From: Oxytricha trifallax
Taxonomy: Eukaryota; Ciliophora; Spirotrichea; Sporadotrichida; Oxytrichidae
NCBI GenBank assembly: GCA_000711775.1
Contig: ARYC01003466.1
Location: 1-64,000, forward strand
DNA: 64,000 nt
Reading direction: 5' to 3'
Part shown: positions 11,126-22,197 of the stretch, in pieces
Position numbering within the stretch: the first letter of the stretch is position 1
Layout: each line of letters begins with the position of its first letter
Program-made: the position numbers and the translations under genes
Notes under the pieces: model-generated
Databases searched by the model: none
Told to the model about the DNA's origin: nothing
Seen by the model: only the letters and a program-made list of their open reading frames with translations

Positions 11126-11280
11126 TCCCATTTAATTTTACAAGTATTCATATTAATCTTATTTATATTCTTCTTAACTTATATTTTTCATAATTGTATG
11201 TTGAAATAAATGTTATATATTTATTTATACAATTCAATAATTGATCTTAATTTTGATAATTAATTAGAATCTCTTAATAA

Positions 11281-11718
11281 ATGAAGAAGGTTATTATCTT
11301 GCTCGCAGTAGTCAGCTTTGTTACTGCTGATTTCAACATTAAGCATCATTTCGAAAGTCAAAATCACGAGCAACCATTTAGTTATGGTACAGTACTTAAA
11401 TGCAAGGAAATTGCCTGTCCAACTGTTTTAAAGTGCAATCAGTACAAGTACTGTATCCACGCTGATCCTAAAAAAAATGCTAACAAGCAACCTGTCACCG
11501 CTATGAAGACCTGCTGTAAAAACTCAGGTAGGTCTGTGATGTGCACACACAGTACAGCGAATTCGGTTTCTGTATCAATGGAGATCCAGTCCACCAACCA
11601 GTCCAGGCTAACTGATGTCAAGCACACAACGACTGCAGTGGTGATAACCTTTGCAACGAATTTCATCTCTACATCTCACGAATTCCATCTTTACATCCCA
11701 CGAATTCCACTTTGTTGA
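11281..11718 (+). pseudogene. secreted Cys-rich protein, frameshifted
   Basis: The ATG at 11281 begins a clear signal peptide (MKKVIILLAVVSFVTA) followed by a mature Cys-rich region with CKEIACPTVLKC and TCCKNSG. At about 11528 the Cys-rich pattern moves to another frame (CDVHTQYSEFGFCINGDP, then DCSGDNLC), so one indel separates the halves. A second TGA interrupts near 11612. Downstream, a short direct duplication (TACATCTCACGAATTCC-like) lies at 11670-11705. The family is not recognised. The AT-rich upstream and coding-like composition fit a germline gene or a decayed paralog. Confidence 0.6.
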
Positions 11719-11794
11719 AGCGGAGTTGCCTTAATAATTTCCGGTTAGCGTATTCAAACTTTCCTGAAAGTTGTAAACTTTTACTGTTAAAATG

Positions 11795-12170
11795 CAGAGA
11801 AAATATGTGAGGCACTCGATGATTGTTCAGGATTTATGATCCAAAACAGTTCCCAGAAGTACAAAGAGACCACTAATGCTGTTGCTCAATTCATTGCCAC
11901 CTGAAATGTTTTCAAGGTTCTCAATACATTCATGAAAGATAGTAGAGAGGGCTCATCAACTTTTTATGCCAGAATCGCTGGAGGTATGATTAAGCAAATC
12001 CAAGATAAAATTATGACTACTTGAAATCCTCTGCTGTTTTAGAAAGAGGACTTAATTTTCGAAATCTAGTCTAAATCATTGCTGACTGATCATCTTAATA
12101 GAAAAAGATCTTAGAAACCTATTTATAACCAAACAAATTTGGTAGAACATAAAAAAATTGACAATAATTT
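11795..12170 (+). pseudogene. gene remnant downstream of Cys-rich gene
   Basis: One frame is open across the block except for two TGA codons: EKICEALDDCSGFMIQNSSQ, then AVAQFIAT-stop-NVFKVLNTFM, then GGMIKQIQDKIMTT-stop-NPLLF. Composition is coding-like. It may be the C-terminal part of the Cys-rich gene at 11281 after an excised segment, or a separate pseudogene. Not recognised. Confidence 0.4.
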
Positions 12171-12304
12171 ATGTTGGCTATTCCATTATAATTTAATCCA
12201 AATCCTATTCTTTCCCTATCTGCCATTTATATTAATATTTTATGCCACCAATTTTTTCATACTTTTTTAATTACAAGTTGTGACATCATTATTGATTATG
12301 AAAA
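12171..12304. other. AT-rich spacer
   Basis: Nothing recognised between the gene remnant and the Merlin-like element. Confidence 0.4.
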
Positions 12305-12666
12305 GAGGAGGGGTCAAAGTCGGTGGCAGACAAAAAAAATTTTTTATATAACAAAAAATCATAAATTAATGCTTAATATTAAAAAAGTTTTAATAAAAAA
12401 ATTGTTATTTCATTACTAACTATTTAAATATCTCAGATAATGATTCATATGCCTTTTATTAATTGGTTTTTTTATGTCTTCTGCATTATGCTTCCATTAA
12501 AAAATCATGCAAATTTTCATCACTTACTGTACTATAAATATTTTTAATATATCTTTTGAGTTAAACCATAAGCTTTCAATTTAATTTGTTCCTTTAAAAT
12601 TTCTAGGTCTTACATTTTCATTGCTATTCTCACTATCATCCTGCATTTCAACATCTAAATATTTAT

Positions 12667-12775
12667 TTTATTAATAATCATCTTCATCATTATCATCTTC
12701 ACTATCATCATTATCTTCATCTTCATCATCATCATCTTCATCATTATTATCATCTTCATCATATCGTCATCTTAT
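12667..12775 (-). repeat. GAT/GAA low-complexity tract in transposase
   Basis: On the minus strand the tract encodes a run of Asp, Glu and Asn. It lies between the second Asp motif and the Glu motif of the transposase. Confidence 0.8.
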
Positions 12776-13458
12776 TATTATTGATTATATTAATTTTATT
12801 TGAGTTCTTCATGAACATGTCTTTTATTGTATAATCCTGCTTATGAAAACTGCATATTTTAATATGAACTAAATCCATCATGATGTATAGTCGATCCTAC
12901 TTAAGAATATTAGTGTATTAGCGCCCATAAAGTATCTCTAGTTCTGTCTTTAACAATTAAAACTTTTGCTTTCTTAGAATTTCTTTCTATCATGCCGAAT
13001 ACCCAAATTTACCTTTCAACTCTCATATTTCCTACTTAATTTCAAATTAAGCCTTCATCATGCAAGAATTTTCTATGAGTTAATAAACTTTCATCTACTT
13101 CAATATCACCATTAAGTATTTCATTTTCATCTTAGATGTGAAAAATCTCCATATACTTAGCTATCTTTTTTCTAACATCTTAGAAAATAGTTTGATTAAT
13201 TTCTGATTTAATTTATAATTGTACATATTTAAATTGTATTTTGTTTGGGAAAAACTGTATCCCATTGCAAAATAGTGAACGCTATGATGATATTGGTTGT
13301 TGATGCTTGCGAAACATAAATAGTGATTGAAATTGATTTTTTTCTCCTACATGGTTGTTTACATTAGTATTCAACTTCATCTGATGCATCTTTTCTTTTG
13401 GTTAACATCATATACTATCGGCATACTTAACATTTTACATCATTTTCGAAAATGTCAG

Positions 13459-13618
13459 TTTATTATAGATCTACAATAACATTTTATATATCTTTGATAA
13501 AAATCATTACATCCATTATTAATTAAGATTTTTTTACAATATCGATCTACAATAACATTTTATATATCTTTGATAAAAATCATTACATCCATTATTAATT
13601 AAGATTTTTTTACAATAT
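13459..13618. repeat. 80-bp tandem duplication
   Basis: The segment CGATCTACAATAACATTTTA...TTTTTTTACAATAT occurs twice head to tail. It doubles a 26-residue Cys-containing stretch of the transposase N-terminus (RYCKKILINNGCNDF). Confidence 0.9.
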
Positions 13619-14107
13619 CTGAATGTCTTTTTTGCCTTTACATTTCTATATCTATTATCATAAGATAATAACATACATTTAAAGATAAAAAATTTAGATA
13701 TAGCAATATAAATATTTATTTATTCTTTTGATTTAAAATTTTTTTTATATTAAGCATCAATTTATGATTTTTTGTTCAATAAAAATTTTTACTTTTTGCC
13801 ACCGACTTAGGATTTTTTTAAAAAAATAATATTGCCACCGACTTAGGATTTTTTAAAAAAAATAATTTTGCCACCGACTTAGACCTCCCCCCGAAAATAG
13901 GACGAATCATTGTCCTATAAATCATAAACATAATTTTTACTTATTCAGATCATTTGATTGTGCAGATTCAAAACCCCAGAACTCCTTAGTGAGGTTTATA
14001 AATGCTTTGATTATTAGGGTAAAGTTGGGGTTTTATTAGGGTTGGTAGAGAAAAGGCAGGTTCTGTTAGTGATTAATATGTATTTAATGAGTATTAGTTT
14101 AATTTAA

Positions 14108-15551
14108 TCAAACGAATTTTATCTGCCTGTCTTTGTTTTATCTCTTGAAATCTAGCTTTCTTTAGTGGCTTAAGCATATTGTCTTAGGATTGTCTTGGAT
14201 ATGCTGGGGCTCTTACTATTATCTTCTCTACAATCTTCTTTATTTCTTAACATACATCATCTTGCTTTATGTACTTCTCTGCTAGATTTATAGATTGTTT
14301 TTCAAATTTTGTACCAAAGTAAGACATACTTTCCATATCGCTTTCTAATATTATTGCAGCTACTGCTCAAACATCCCACTAAATAGAGCCATTTGTCTAT
14401 TTTTCTCTGATTGGGAAGTAACCTGGAGTACCAAGAATCTTTGCTAAGGATACAATCTCTTATCTTAAGGCTCTATTAAAATCAATTACGACTACTTCTA
14501 AAGGGCAAAGGTTTAGCGTAAAATTTTCAGGCTTCAAAAATCTATGAACATATCCAAGCTCATGAAGTTCCTTTACACTCTTTATCATATTAGATAGAAT
14601 AACATTCAAGTCATCTGGGTATCTGTTTTAATATGGATAATCTCAGAGAGTCATTTCAAACTTTTTTAGCCTTAGTGCGATGAAACCAAACCCTAAAATA
14701 TTACCATATAGTTTGAGCAAGTTCTTGCAATCTTTTTTATAAGCCTCTCTAAGTACGATATATTCGTTAGCAAACTCATTTTGATACTGGTCGTTCTTAA
14801 GAAGATAGCTGAAAGGATATACCTTGAAGACATAATCATCAACCACTCTGAGTCTTGCTTTAGCAGGTACGTTTATATGTAAGTATTTTTCAATACAACT
14901 GCTAAGGTCTACTGCATTTATTGCAGGAATATAAATGACTCTCTCTTAAAAGCATGCAAAAAAGACATTACCAGCAGGTTGATTCATTAATTCTATTCGC
15001 TTCTGCCTCTTTAGCTTCTTCAATTGTTCTTTTTAAGTACCAAGATTATTAGATTTTCTTTTAGCGGGCACTAATTTCTGAATCTCTTTATCTTATTATT
15101 ATTAAATTAGAATTTAATTAGTTGGAACGAGTGACGAAAAGTTCTAACCTCGGTTAGATTTCGAGTCACTCAAGGTTCGCTGATTACAGGTCGGATATTC
15201 GTTCAATGACTCCATTATTAGCTTCAAACACTCTCGAGGTGTTCTTGGAGTGAACGTGGTTCTAATTTGATTATTGGTTGTTGACTTTCCAGATCGGTAG
15301 GAAGGTACTGGTGTGCTACGTCAGTATCTGGTCAGTTTCTGTTCGCAAGATGGTTTCTGTCGGTTACCGAGAAAAAAGATATTTACTGGTGAATGACATG
15401 ATTGGTTGATGGCTATGCTGAAGCTTCGGTCTTTGAATGTTGAATGCAACAGTCTTCGGGTTGTTGGCCGACTAATGAAATTAGTTCGATGGGGTATGTT
15501 CCCTTCAAATAATGATATGCTCAGGGGGTCTTGAACCCTCGATGCGAGTTA

Positions 15552-15583
<32 letters not shown>

Positions 15584-16058
15584 CTATTTATCTTTAATTA
15601 AGACCTTACTTAGGTGATGCTTCTGCATATGCTTCTTAACTTAAGCTGAGTGAGTATAAGACTTCTCACAAGTGGTTCACTAGTACCTGCCATCAACCTT
15701 TCATGCTTAAAATACATCATAGCGTTACCAGAGTAAACCTCTTTCATATGTCTCTTCTAACTGGAATCGGTCGAGAAGAAATTTTAGCAATCTCTTAGCA
15801 TTCAAAAGTTTTTATCTTTTCAATCTGTAGAGGTTCCATGACTTCCTCAGCAACTTCTATTAATGTTTAGACTCCCATTTCACCTGACTTTTTCTCGTTT
15901 AAAATTTATATGAAGAATACGCTTTCTTCAAATACAAGAGCTCTCAGCTCTGCTTCCTTCTCGATGTATATAACTTCTGGTTTCCTATTTGAACCAAAGT
16001 TGAGCTATGATTAACCAGTTCCTAAACCAAATGCTTTACGATTTAAGTTAGCCGCCAT
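14108..16058 (-). pseudogene. TBE B zinc finger/kinase, interrupted
   Basis: The gene starts at the CAT of 16056-16058 (MAANLNRKAFGLGTGQ). A C2H2 finger with CEKSYTHSAQVKKHMQKHH is encoded near 15610-15690 after a frame step. The kinase part follows below 15100: ELHELGYVHRFLKPEN has Phe where the catalytic loop should have the Asp of HRD, and VVVIDFNRA has DFN in place of DFG. A SINE-like insertion (about 15100-15590) splits finger from kinase. With the HRD Asp missing this kinase should be catalytically weak or dead. Confidence 0.85.
15100..15590 (+). mobile_element. SINE-like insertion with (ATT)n tail
   Basis: A GC-richer block of about 440 bp ends in an (ATT)n tract (15552-15585). TATCTTTAT-like sequence lies on both sides (near 15087 and 15588), consistent with a target duplication. 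It interrupts the TBE B kinase gene. The minus strand near 15520-15535 carries GGGTTCAAGACCC, which looks like a polymerase III B box, but I find no A box at the proper distance. Family unknown. Confidence 0.5.
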
Positions 16059-16702
16059 GTTTAAATTAAAATTAAAATTTTTATTATAAAGCTAGTACAA
16101 GCATACTTACAGGAGCACCTCTTCAAAGGAGCAACATATGTGAAAACCATAGTTTGATTTCATATGTAAGCAACCATACTTCTCTGTAATTTATAATTGT
16201 AAATTTTCTAATTTTACCCTTAATAATTTTGATTTTGGTACCAACTCAGATAAAATCCAGGTTAGTACTGGTACCAATTAAATTTTGATCCAGATTGGAA
16301 CTTTTCCATAAAACCTCACAGGATTAAAACTAGGTACTAATTAAGTTTTGGTACTATTAAATTGAACCAATTATACTTAAACCGATTAAGTACCAGCACT
16401 AATTAAATTTAAATTATTTTATTACTAACTTAATGGAACTAAATTGATAAAAATGGAGCTCCATCTCTGAAGTTTGTTACAGCTTCTGCGAACTTTCTCC
16501 ACGTATCTTTACAGGGTAGACCTCCTATAAGATGCCCATATTTAATAGTAAGATTTTAAACAATAGCATCCAGAAGTCTATAAATTAAAACTTGAAATTC
16601 ATTAATAGGAAGAGGAACAAAGATGGAATCACTCAATGAGTGCTACAATGAAAAGGGTGGAGGCCCAAGAAATTATATCAAGATTCAGGAGCAAGGAAGA
16701 TA

Positions 16703-16964
16703 AAACCCCAAAGATCAATTAAGAAGCGAGGATTGGAGTTAAGAACAATTAGATTAAAAATTAATTATAATTGGCTAATATTAATTATAATTAGGCTAAA
16801 ATATAATTTACACACTCTTATTGGATTATTTTATAAGGACAATTAATCGAGCCAATAGTTTTAATAATTAGCCCAAACACAATAATAATACGCCAATATT
16901 AATTAATTCTTAATTTAATTGTTCTTAACCCCAATTCTCATGTCTTAATTGATCTATGGGGTTT
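16703..16964. mobile_element. 262-bp MITE with AAACCCCA termini
   Basis: Inverted ends AAACCCCAAAGATCAATTAA... / ...TTAATTGATCTATGGGGTTT, about 55 bp each with a few mismatches, are flanked by TA on both sides. The middle is AT-rich and has no gene. It is nested in the TBE B 22-kDa gene. Confidence 0.75.
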
Positions 16965-17420
16965 TATCTATCGATACCCCACTAAACATGGTAAAATAAA
17001 TTGATGATAATCAACATAATATGCAGTTGGTCTATTCCTTCCAATGATGAAAGGTACCAAAATATCATTCTTAAAAGCTATACTCTGTGATGAGATGAAA
17101 GCCTTTAAAAACTAAGAGATTAAGTTGATAGAAATACCAAACTACCCAGAGATATCTGTCACTAATCTCTATGAGGATGCTATGAAAGATGAAGAGTTGG
17201 TAGTTTACCTTCCTAATAGGAAACAGCTCTCTAACAAACTTCCAGAAAAAAGTTTCTTCTTTGGTGTACTTGGTACTTTGAGAGAAGGATATTCTAAGAG
17301 AAATAATTGAAGAAGCTCACAAGAAACGCTACTCTATTTCTCCAGAAGATTAAAAGAAGCAAGGAATACTCATATGCGAGAGCTGGCTTGCGGAGCTTAA
17401 GAAGCATCATTATCTCTCTA

Positions 17421-17446
17421 GTAAGTTTTTATATATAAATTTGTAG
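17421..17446 (+). other. 26-nt intron in TBE B 22-kDa gene
   Basis: GTAAGT...TTGTAG, same position and exactly the same length as in copies A and D although the bases differ. Confidence 0.75.
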
Positions 17447-17687
17447 GGAAACCTGGAACTGGTAAATTCATAATGAAAGAGAATGCAAAGTTCACAGAGA
17501 GAGAAAGTCTCAAACCATTCATTAATTTAGCAAGAGACTTTATAAAGAGGTTTAAGAACCTGATGATATGAATATAGATGCTGGCCCTGGTTCAAAAAGA
17601 AGAAACATGGGTCTAAGTTAAGCACCAGAGGAAGAAAAGAAAGAGAAGCCGAATCCTTTTAAGAGTTCGTTTTATATGTGAAATTAT

Positions 17688-18734
17688 TCATTCATTTAAG
17701 TCTAACACTTATTAATAAATATTCATTCTACCCTTTCTTGCACATATCGTAGTTTTACTCACTCTCTTGCAACTACTCTGTATGAGATCTACTGTATCGG
17801 TTGGTAGATCATGCATTAGGTGATACAGCAGTAACTTCTTGTAGTGAGTCTTAATCTAACTCCAGTAGAATTCGATTTCATTAAATTGTGGACTGTAAGG
17901 AACGTTATACACAGGAGTTATGCTTAACTCTTCATAAGCTTTCTTAGACTCCTTTGTCTTATGAACTGATAGGTTATCAACAAACAGGATGATCTCTTGA
18001 TCGTTGTACTTATCTCTTAGTTTATGTAAGAACTCTATATACTGCTCTCTCTTAATAGAGCGAGGGTGAAAAACATAAGTTTCTAAGCCTGAATATTCAC
18101 TAATATCAGCTAAAATTGCATGAGTAATAACCTTTACCTTTAAGTCATACACTTCTATATTATCATACTTCTTGTACCAAGACTTATTAGTAAAGGTGTT
18201 GAATGTAAACACTGCTTTATCACCGTGTATGAACTTGATGTTATTATCTATGGCCCTCTGCATTTAATCATATAAATAGTTTAAATTATTACTATAAAAT
18301 GGCACTGTAAAATCAATCACTGTCTTGACTCTGTTGACAGTCTTGAAAGTAATACCATTCCTTCAATAAATATTTGAGATAGTTTAAAGAGAGATGCGCA
18401 TGTCAGGAAACTTTCGATGAAACATCACAGCTCGCTAGTCAAGTGTGAAGCGTGCCCAATACTTAAGAGTCTTAGAATCGCAGAGATAGTAAGAGAACTT
18501 TTATATTCTTGCAGGATGTTATCAAGAACCAGAATTGAAATGCTAAACAGCTAACAAGCAATGATACTTAAAAGTTGAGGCAATCTTGCGTAGGAGTCTT
18601 GCTATGGCTGTATAATTCATCACTGGTTTTAGTTAGTCTATATTAATACTCGCACCATACCTAAGCTTAAGCAGTAAATATAAACATTTCTCATCATAAA
18701 TAGACCCCAAAAATCGCTAATTTCTATTTCTCAT
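17688..18734 (-). pseudogene. TBE B transposase (D34E)
   Basis: It starts at CAT 18732-18734 (MRNRNQRFLG) and ends VLDLNE-TGA (17688-17690), 349 codons, the size expected for the TBE 42-kDa protein. Catalytic motifs are IHGDKAVFTFNTF, ILFVDNLSVHKTK and FNEIEFYWS, giving D, D and E with 34 residues between the last two. The residue after the first Asp is Lys where A and D have Glu. The part after MQRAIDNNIKF is unbroken; a frame step near 18525 separates the N-terminal DNA-binding region. Confidence 0.9.
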
Positions 18735-18836
18735 TTTGCAAACTGGCCTAATTTCTCTACTAACCCTAATAAAACCCCAACTTTACCCTACTAATCAAAG
18801 CACTTATAAACCTCACTAAGGGGTTTTGGAGTTTTG

Positions 18837-19561
18837 ATTGTTAAATTGAGAGCTCTTATCTCATTACGATACCTAATTTCTTCTACATTTTTAGTCTTAT
18901 ATAATAATAATACCTATAAAAATTGTTGTTACTCTAAGCTCTCTGATGAGATGGAAACTTCTATTTTTTGAGAAAAATTTGGTTTACCATAAATCGCCAT
19001 ATATTTTTTACATCTTTTTATTTCTTATAGACTTTGTATTTAATTTCGAAATTAAATCTTAAAGTCCATAATCTCTCCTAAATTGAATACTTTTATTTTC
19101 CTAATTATAAATCATTTATTTATCTAGTCTTTTTAATTACTAGGATTGGATGAATAATCTTTCTTCAACATCATCATAATATTATTCTTTTTATTCAAGT
19201 GCTCTGATTGCTTCTTAAGACAAACAATTTACAGTATTTTTATGAATAATTTCAGAGAAATCTTGATACAAATGCTGAAAAATTATCACTGTTTAAATAA
19301 TCAATAAAGATGTTGTATGTATAACTGAAAATTTCCCTGAAAATTTATATAAAACTAAAAGCATTTTTTTCTGAATCACATTGTGCCATTTATCAAAACA
19401 AATTTCTCATTTTATAATTTAGAATGGTTGTTTCAGATTACAATATTTTCAAAATGAAAACAACACTTTCCGCTTTAACTACTTTAAACAAATTCCAATT
19501 TTATATAATAATTTTATCATATTGAGATCTCTGAGTATTCTGATCTTATATTATTGGTAAT
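18837..19561. other. AT-rich spacer between TBE B and C
   Basis: No gene or repeat recognised. Confidence 0.5.
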
Positions 19562-19729
19562 TAAAACCCCAAAACCCCAGAAGTTGTGTGTTTGAGTTTT
19601 GATTGATAAAAGTAGACTATTAGTGCATATTTTATTAGGGTTTTAAAAGGATTTATGTAGTAATTTAATGTTTAAATGTTAGTAATTTAAGAGAGTATAA
19701 CAAGCGAGTTTTTAATAAATTTTACACAA

Positions 19730-20440
19730 ACATAAGCTTAGATTCATGAGGCAATTCTTTAAATTTTATCTTTCTGAGCAGCTATTTGATTGTATCTATT
19801 CTAACTTAATTATCTTAGCTTGGTTTAATTATGGCTTAGTATGCAAGCTCTGTTACTTCCAGAGACCTTATACTTATCTATGTGTTGCTTGACTCTTTGC
19901 TTTGAATATTTTTCACCCTTGCCGTTAAAGTAATTGTTTCTTGTCATGTCACTCTCTATAATTATTGCTGCTAGTGCCAAGATATCCTATGCAGCTTCTC
20001 CGTCTCTCCAATCTTCTCTATCTGGGAAATAACTTGGAGTACCTAATACATTTCCTAATGCTGCCCTATTGAAATCAATAATGAATACTCTCAGTGGTTG
20101 ATAATCAATCATAATATTTTATAGTTTTATATCTCTGTGAACGTAGCCTAGCTTGTGAAGCTCTTCAATCCCCTCAACTATCTGCTATACTATCTATCTT
20201 ATTTATCTCTGTAAGTCATTTCTAGTAATGGAAGCCTGAAGGCTATATGATCTTTACTAAGTAAAATAGCATCAAGCTAGATAATATGCCTACACTAATT
20301 CAACTTTGCCTTAAAAAGAGCATAATAATCATAGCGAATTCCATTTGGAACTTATCATCAGCAAGGAAGTAATTGAAAGGATATATCTTGTAAGCATATT
20401 AGTCATCAGTAATGACTCTCTTCTCTTCTAGAATCCGAAA
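19730..20440 (-). pseudogene. TBE C left kinase
   Basis: The catalytic core is complete: ELHKLGYVHRDIKLQN, VFIIDFNRAALGNVLGTPSY and DREDWRDGEAAQDILALAA match kinase subdomains VI to IX, with DFN in place of DFG. It resembles TBE D rather than B. The zinc fingers and N-lobe are missing because the fusion point cuts the gene near 20440. Confidence 0.8.
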
Positions 20441-20529
20441 ACACAAAGATCATGATTAAAATTCAATATAAAAAGATTCCTGTCTTGCCTAAATTGACCT
20501 CGACACTTCACTTTAAAGCTACCTTATAT

Positions 20530-21235
20530 TAGAAGACTCCTTTGATAAGAAAATTATCAACGATCATCAATTTGCATGCAAGGTGTATCCCTTCAACTAT
20601 CTCTTAAGTGATGATAAATATTAAATGGAGTTTACAAATGAGTTTCAAGTCCTCACTCAAGCAAAGATTAAAGAGTGTAGTTACTTAATCAAGCTAGATG
20701 CTGTTCTCCTTGCCAAGGATCATATTACTTTCAGACTCCCACTCAATTAAATGACCCTAAGAGATTTCATAACAGGTCAAAGGAGTCATAAGTAGCTTGG
20801 ATAAATAGCAACTCAGACCATACAATTTATTAAAGAGCTTCACAAGTTAGGGTTTATTCACAGAGATTAGAAGCCAGAAAATATAATGATAAACTTTTCA
20901 CCAGTAATTGTAGCAATAATCGATTTCAACAGAGCCTAAAGAGTGGAAGTATCAAGGCTTGGAACTGTAATGGGAACTCAAGGGTACTATCAGAAAGAGA
21001 AGTTTGGAGAGATGGTGACTTTTGGTGGGATGTGTGGGCTTTAGTAGCAATAATCATAATATAGTGCGATATGCCTCGCAATTATTTCTACTCAACAAGG
21101 TGCGAGAAAGATGGTAAGAAAAGAAGAAAGCAGTTTATAGATAAAACCAGAGTCTCTCAATCAATAAAACATATGGCAGAATCAATAATAATAAAACCAA
21201 ACTCAAGATCAGACATATCAATAAAACATAGAGAG
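20530..21235 (+). pseudogene. TBE C right kinase
   Basis: Reading plus strand: FDKKIINDHQFACKVYPFNY, then EFTNEFQVLTQAKIKECSYL, then ELHKLGFIHRDQKPEN and VAIIDFNRA, then LGTVMGTQGYY. This is the C-terminal kinase half of a TBE protein related to A or B. HRD is present and DFG is DFN. The N-terminal fingers are absent. Confidence 0.8.
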
Positions 21236-21346
21236 TAGTGGTTAAGCAAGATAAACTTTAGACCTCTCCACAAGATCCAAAACTGTATTTTAAGTGATTA
21301 AATTTAATACATTTACTATATATTACTAAGGGGTTTTGGGATTTTG

Positions 21347-22197
21347 AATGTATTCTTTATTCGACAAAGAGTAAGAAAGAAGCTAGAAATATTTTTTAGC
21401 ATGCCGATATCACATGATGTGAATTAGTACAAAGTATACTGAAAAAAAATAAAATATAAAAGTTAAGAATGTAGGAGGAAAAGTAATTTATAAAAATCAA
21501 TAAAAATATTGAGATAAAAATGAATAATCAATAACTTGATGAGTGCAGAAGTATAGAAGAATACAATAGAATCGAAAAATTCAATAAGAACGAGAAAGAC
21601 ACTTTCTTAAGACTAATTGATTTGATATCACTGAGCAATAGTTCATGGAGTCCTTAGGAAACATTGTATTCCTAAGCATGCTACGTTTTGCAATTAACAG
21701 TTAAAAAATAAAAATTGGATTTTAAACAGCAACACTAAAGGGCACCAGCTTTATCTAGTATGGGACAACGTTGCTAAATTGTTATTTAATAAAATTTAAT
21801 ATGCATTTTAAAGTAATTAATTAAGAATACTCTAAAGTAATAAAAAATTTAACTTAAAAATGCTCTTTCTTCACAATAATTGTAAGTCAATTTAAGTTCT
21901 TTTAATGATAAATCCATCCTAGTAATTAGTCTTAAACAATATATAAAAAAGTCTGTTTCTTAGCTAAAATTTTAATCAAGTATTTTATCATCAACATTCT
22001 GCAATAATGTTTTTAGCAAAATTAATTACTCTTTTTAAAAGATTCACTTTTAAAGAGTCTTAAGAAAAATAAATAAACTTACATATAAACTAATAATTTA
22101 TAGGAATTTCAAGTAATTAGACTGAAATAAAAATTTATTGGTTAGATGGTTTAATTTTTTTTAATGTAACAGCAAAGATTTGACAATAAATAAATAC
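21347..22197. other. AT-rich DNA, no gene seen
   Basis: No supported coding block. A short hydrophilic open stretch follows the TBE C end but has no pattern I trust. Confidence 0.45.

Larger units (their letters stand above)
12410..13660 (-). pseudogene. IS1595/ISXO2-like DDE transposase
   Basis: The catalytic region reads GDIEVDESLLTHRKFLHDEG, then WVFGMIERNSKKAKVLIV, then GSTIHHDGFSSY, with the Asp residues expected of ISXO2-type domains. After a frame step the C-terminal Glu motif appears as NQIESLWFNSK. An acidic low-complexity tract (Asp/Glu/Asn, from GAT/GAA repeats at about 12667-12775) separates it from HVHEELK. Upstream, a Cys-containing zinc-ribbon-like region is duplicated in tandem. 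One in-frame TGA follows LHDEGLI. IS1595-type transposases define the eukaryotic Merlin superfamily. Confidence 0.75.
12305..13893. mobile_element. Merlin/IS1595-like transposon
   Basis: Inverted ends GGGGTCAAAGTCGGTGGCA (left) and TGCCACCGACTTAGACC then CCCCCC (right) bound a 1.59-kb element. The right end holds three tandem copies of a unit beginning TGCCACCGACTTAG and ending in T/A runs. A minus-strand transposase with an ISXO2/IS1595-type DDE domain fills the interior. GAAAA-like flanks may be the target duplication, but its length is unclear. Confidence 0.75.
16623..17681 (+). pseudogene. TBE B 22-kDa-type protein, interrupted
   Basis: The ATG at 16623 gives MESLNECYNEKGGG. A MITE (16703-16964) interrupts it. 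After the MITE the conserved AVGLFLP, GTKISFLKAIL and IPNYPEISVTNLYEDAM blocks follow, then KQLSNKLPEKSFFFG. A frame step lies near 17300. A 26-nt intron (17421-17446) precedes KPGTGKFIMKE, and the tail DDMNIDAGPGSKRRN...EKPNPF ends at TGA 17679-17681, 6 bp before the transposase stop. Function unknown. Confidence 0.8.
13969..18836. mobile_element. TBE transposon B
   Basis: A complete 4.87-kb element. The left end starts CAAAACCCCAGAACTCC and the right end finishes GGGGTTTTGGAGTTTTG, with the target triplet ATT on both sides. Terminal inverted repeats run at least 75 bp. It is a different subfamily from A and D, judged by its termini and protein divergence. Gene order is the same: kinase (-), 22-kDa (+), transposase (-). 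Two insertions sit inside, a SINE-like piece in the kinase gene and a 262-bp MITE in the 22-kDa gene. Confidence 0.95.
19562..21346. mobile_element. TBE C: composite of two kinase-end halves
   Basis: The left end reads TAAAACCCCAAAACCCC and the right end GGGGTTTTGGGATTTTG, with AAT on both sides. Only 1.78 kb lies between. The left half carries a kinase gene on the minus strand, the right half a kinase gene of a different subfamily on the plus strand, each with its C-terminus toward its own end. The 22-kDa and transposase genes are gone. The halves meet at about 20440-20530. Confidence 0.85.

Noticed and set aside
15515..15540. GGGTTCAAGACCC as part of a tRNA gene
   Set aside because: No acceptor, anticodon arm or A box at the required distance; kept only as a weak SINE hint.
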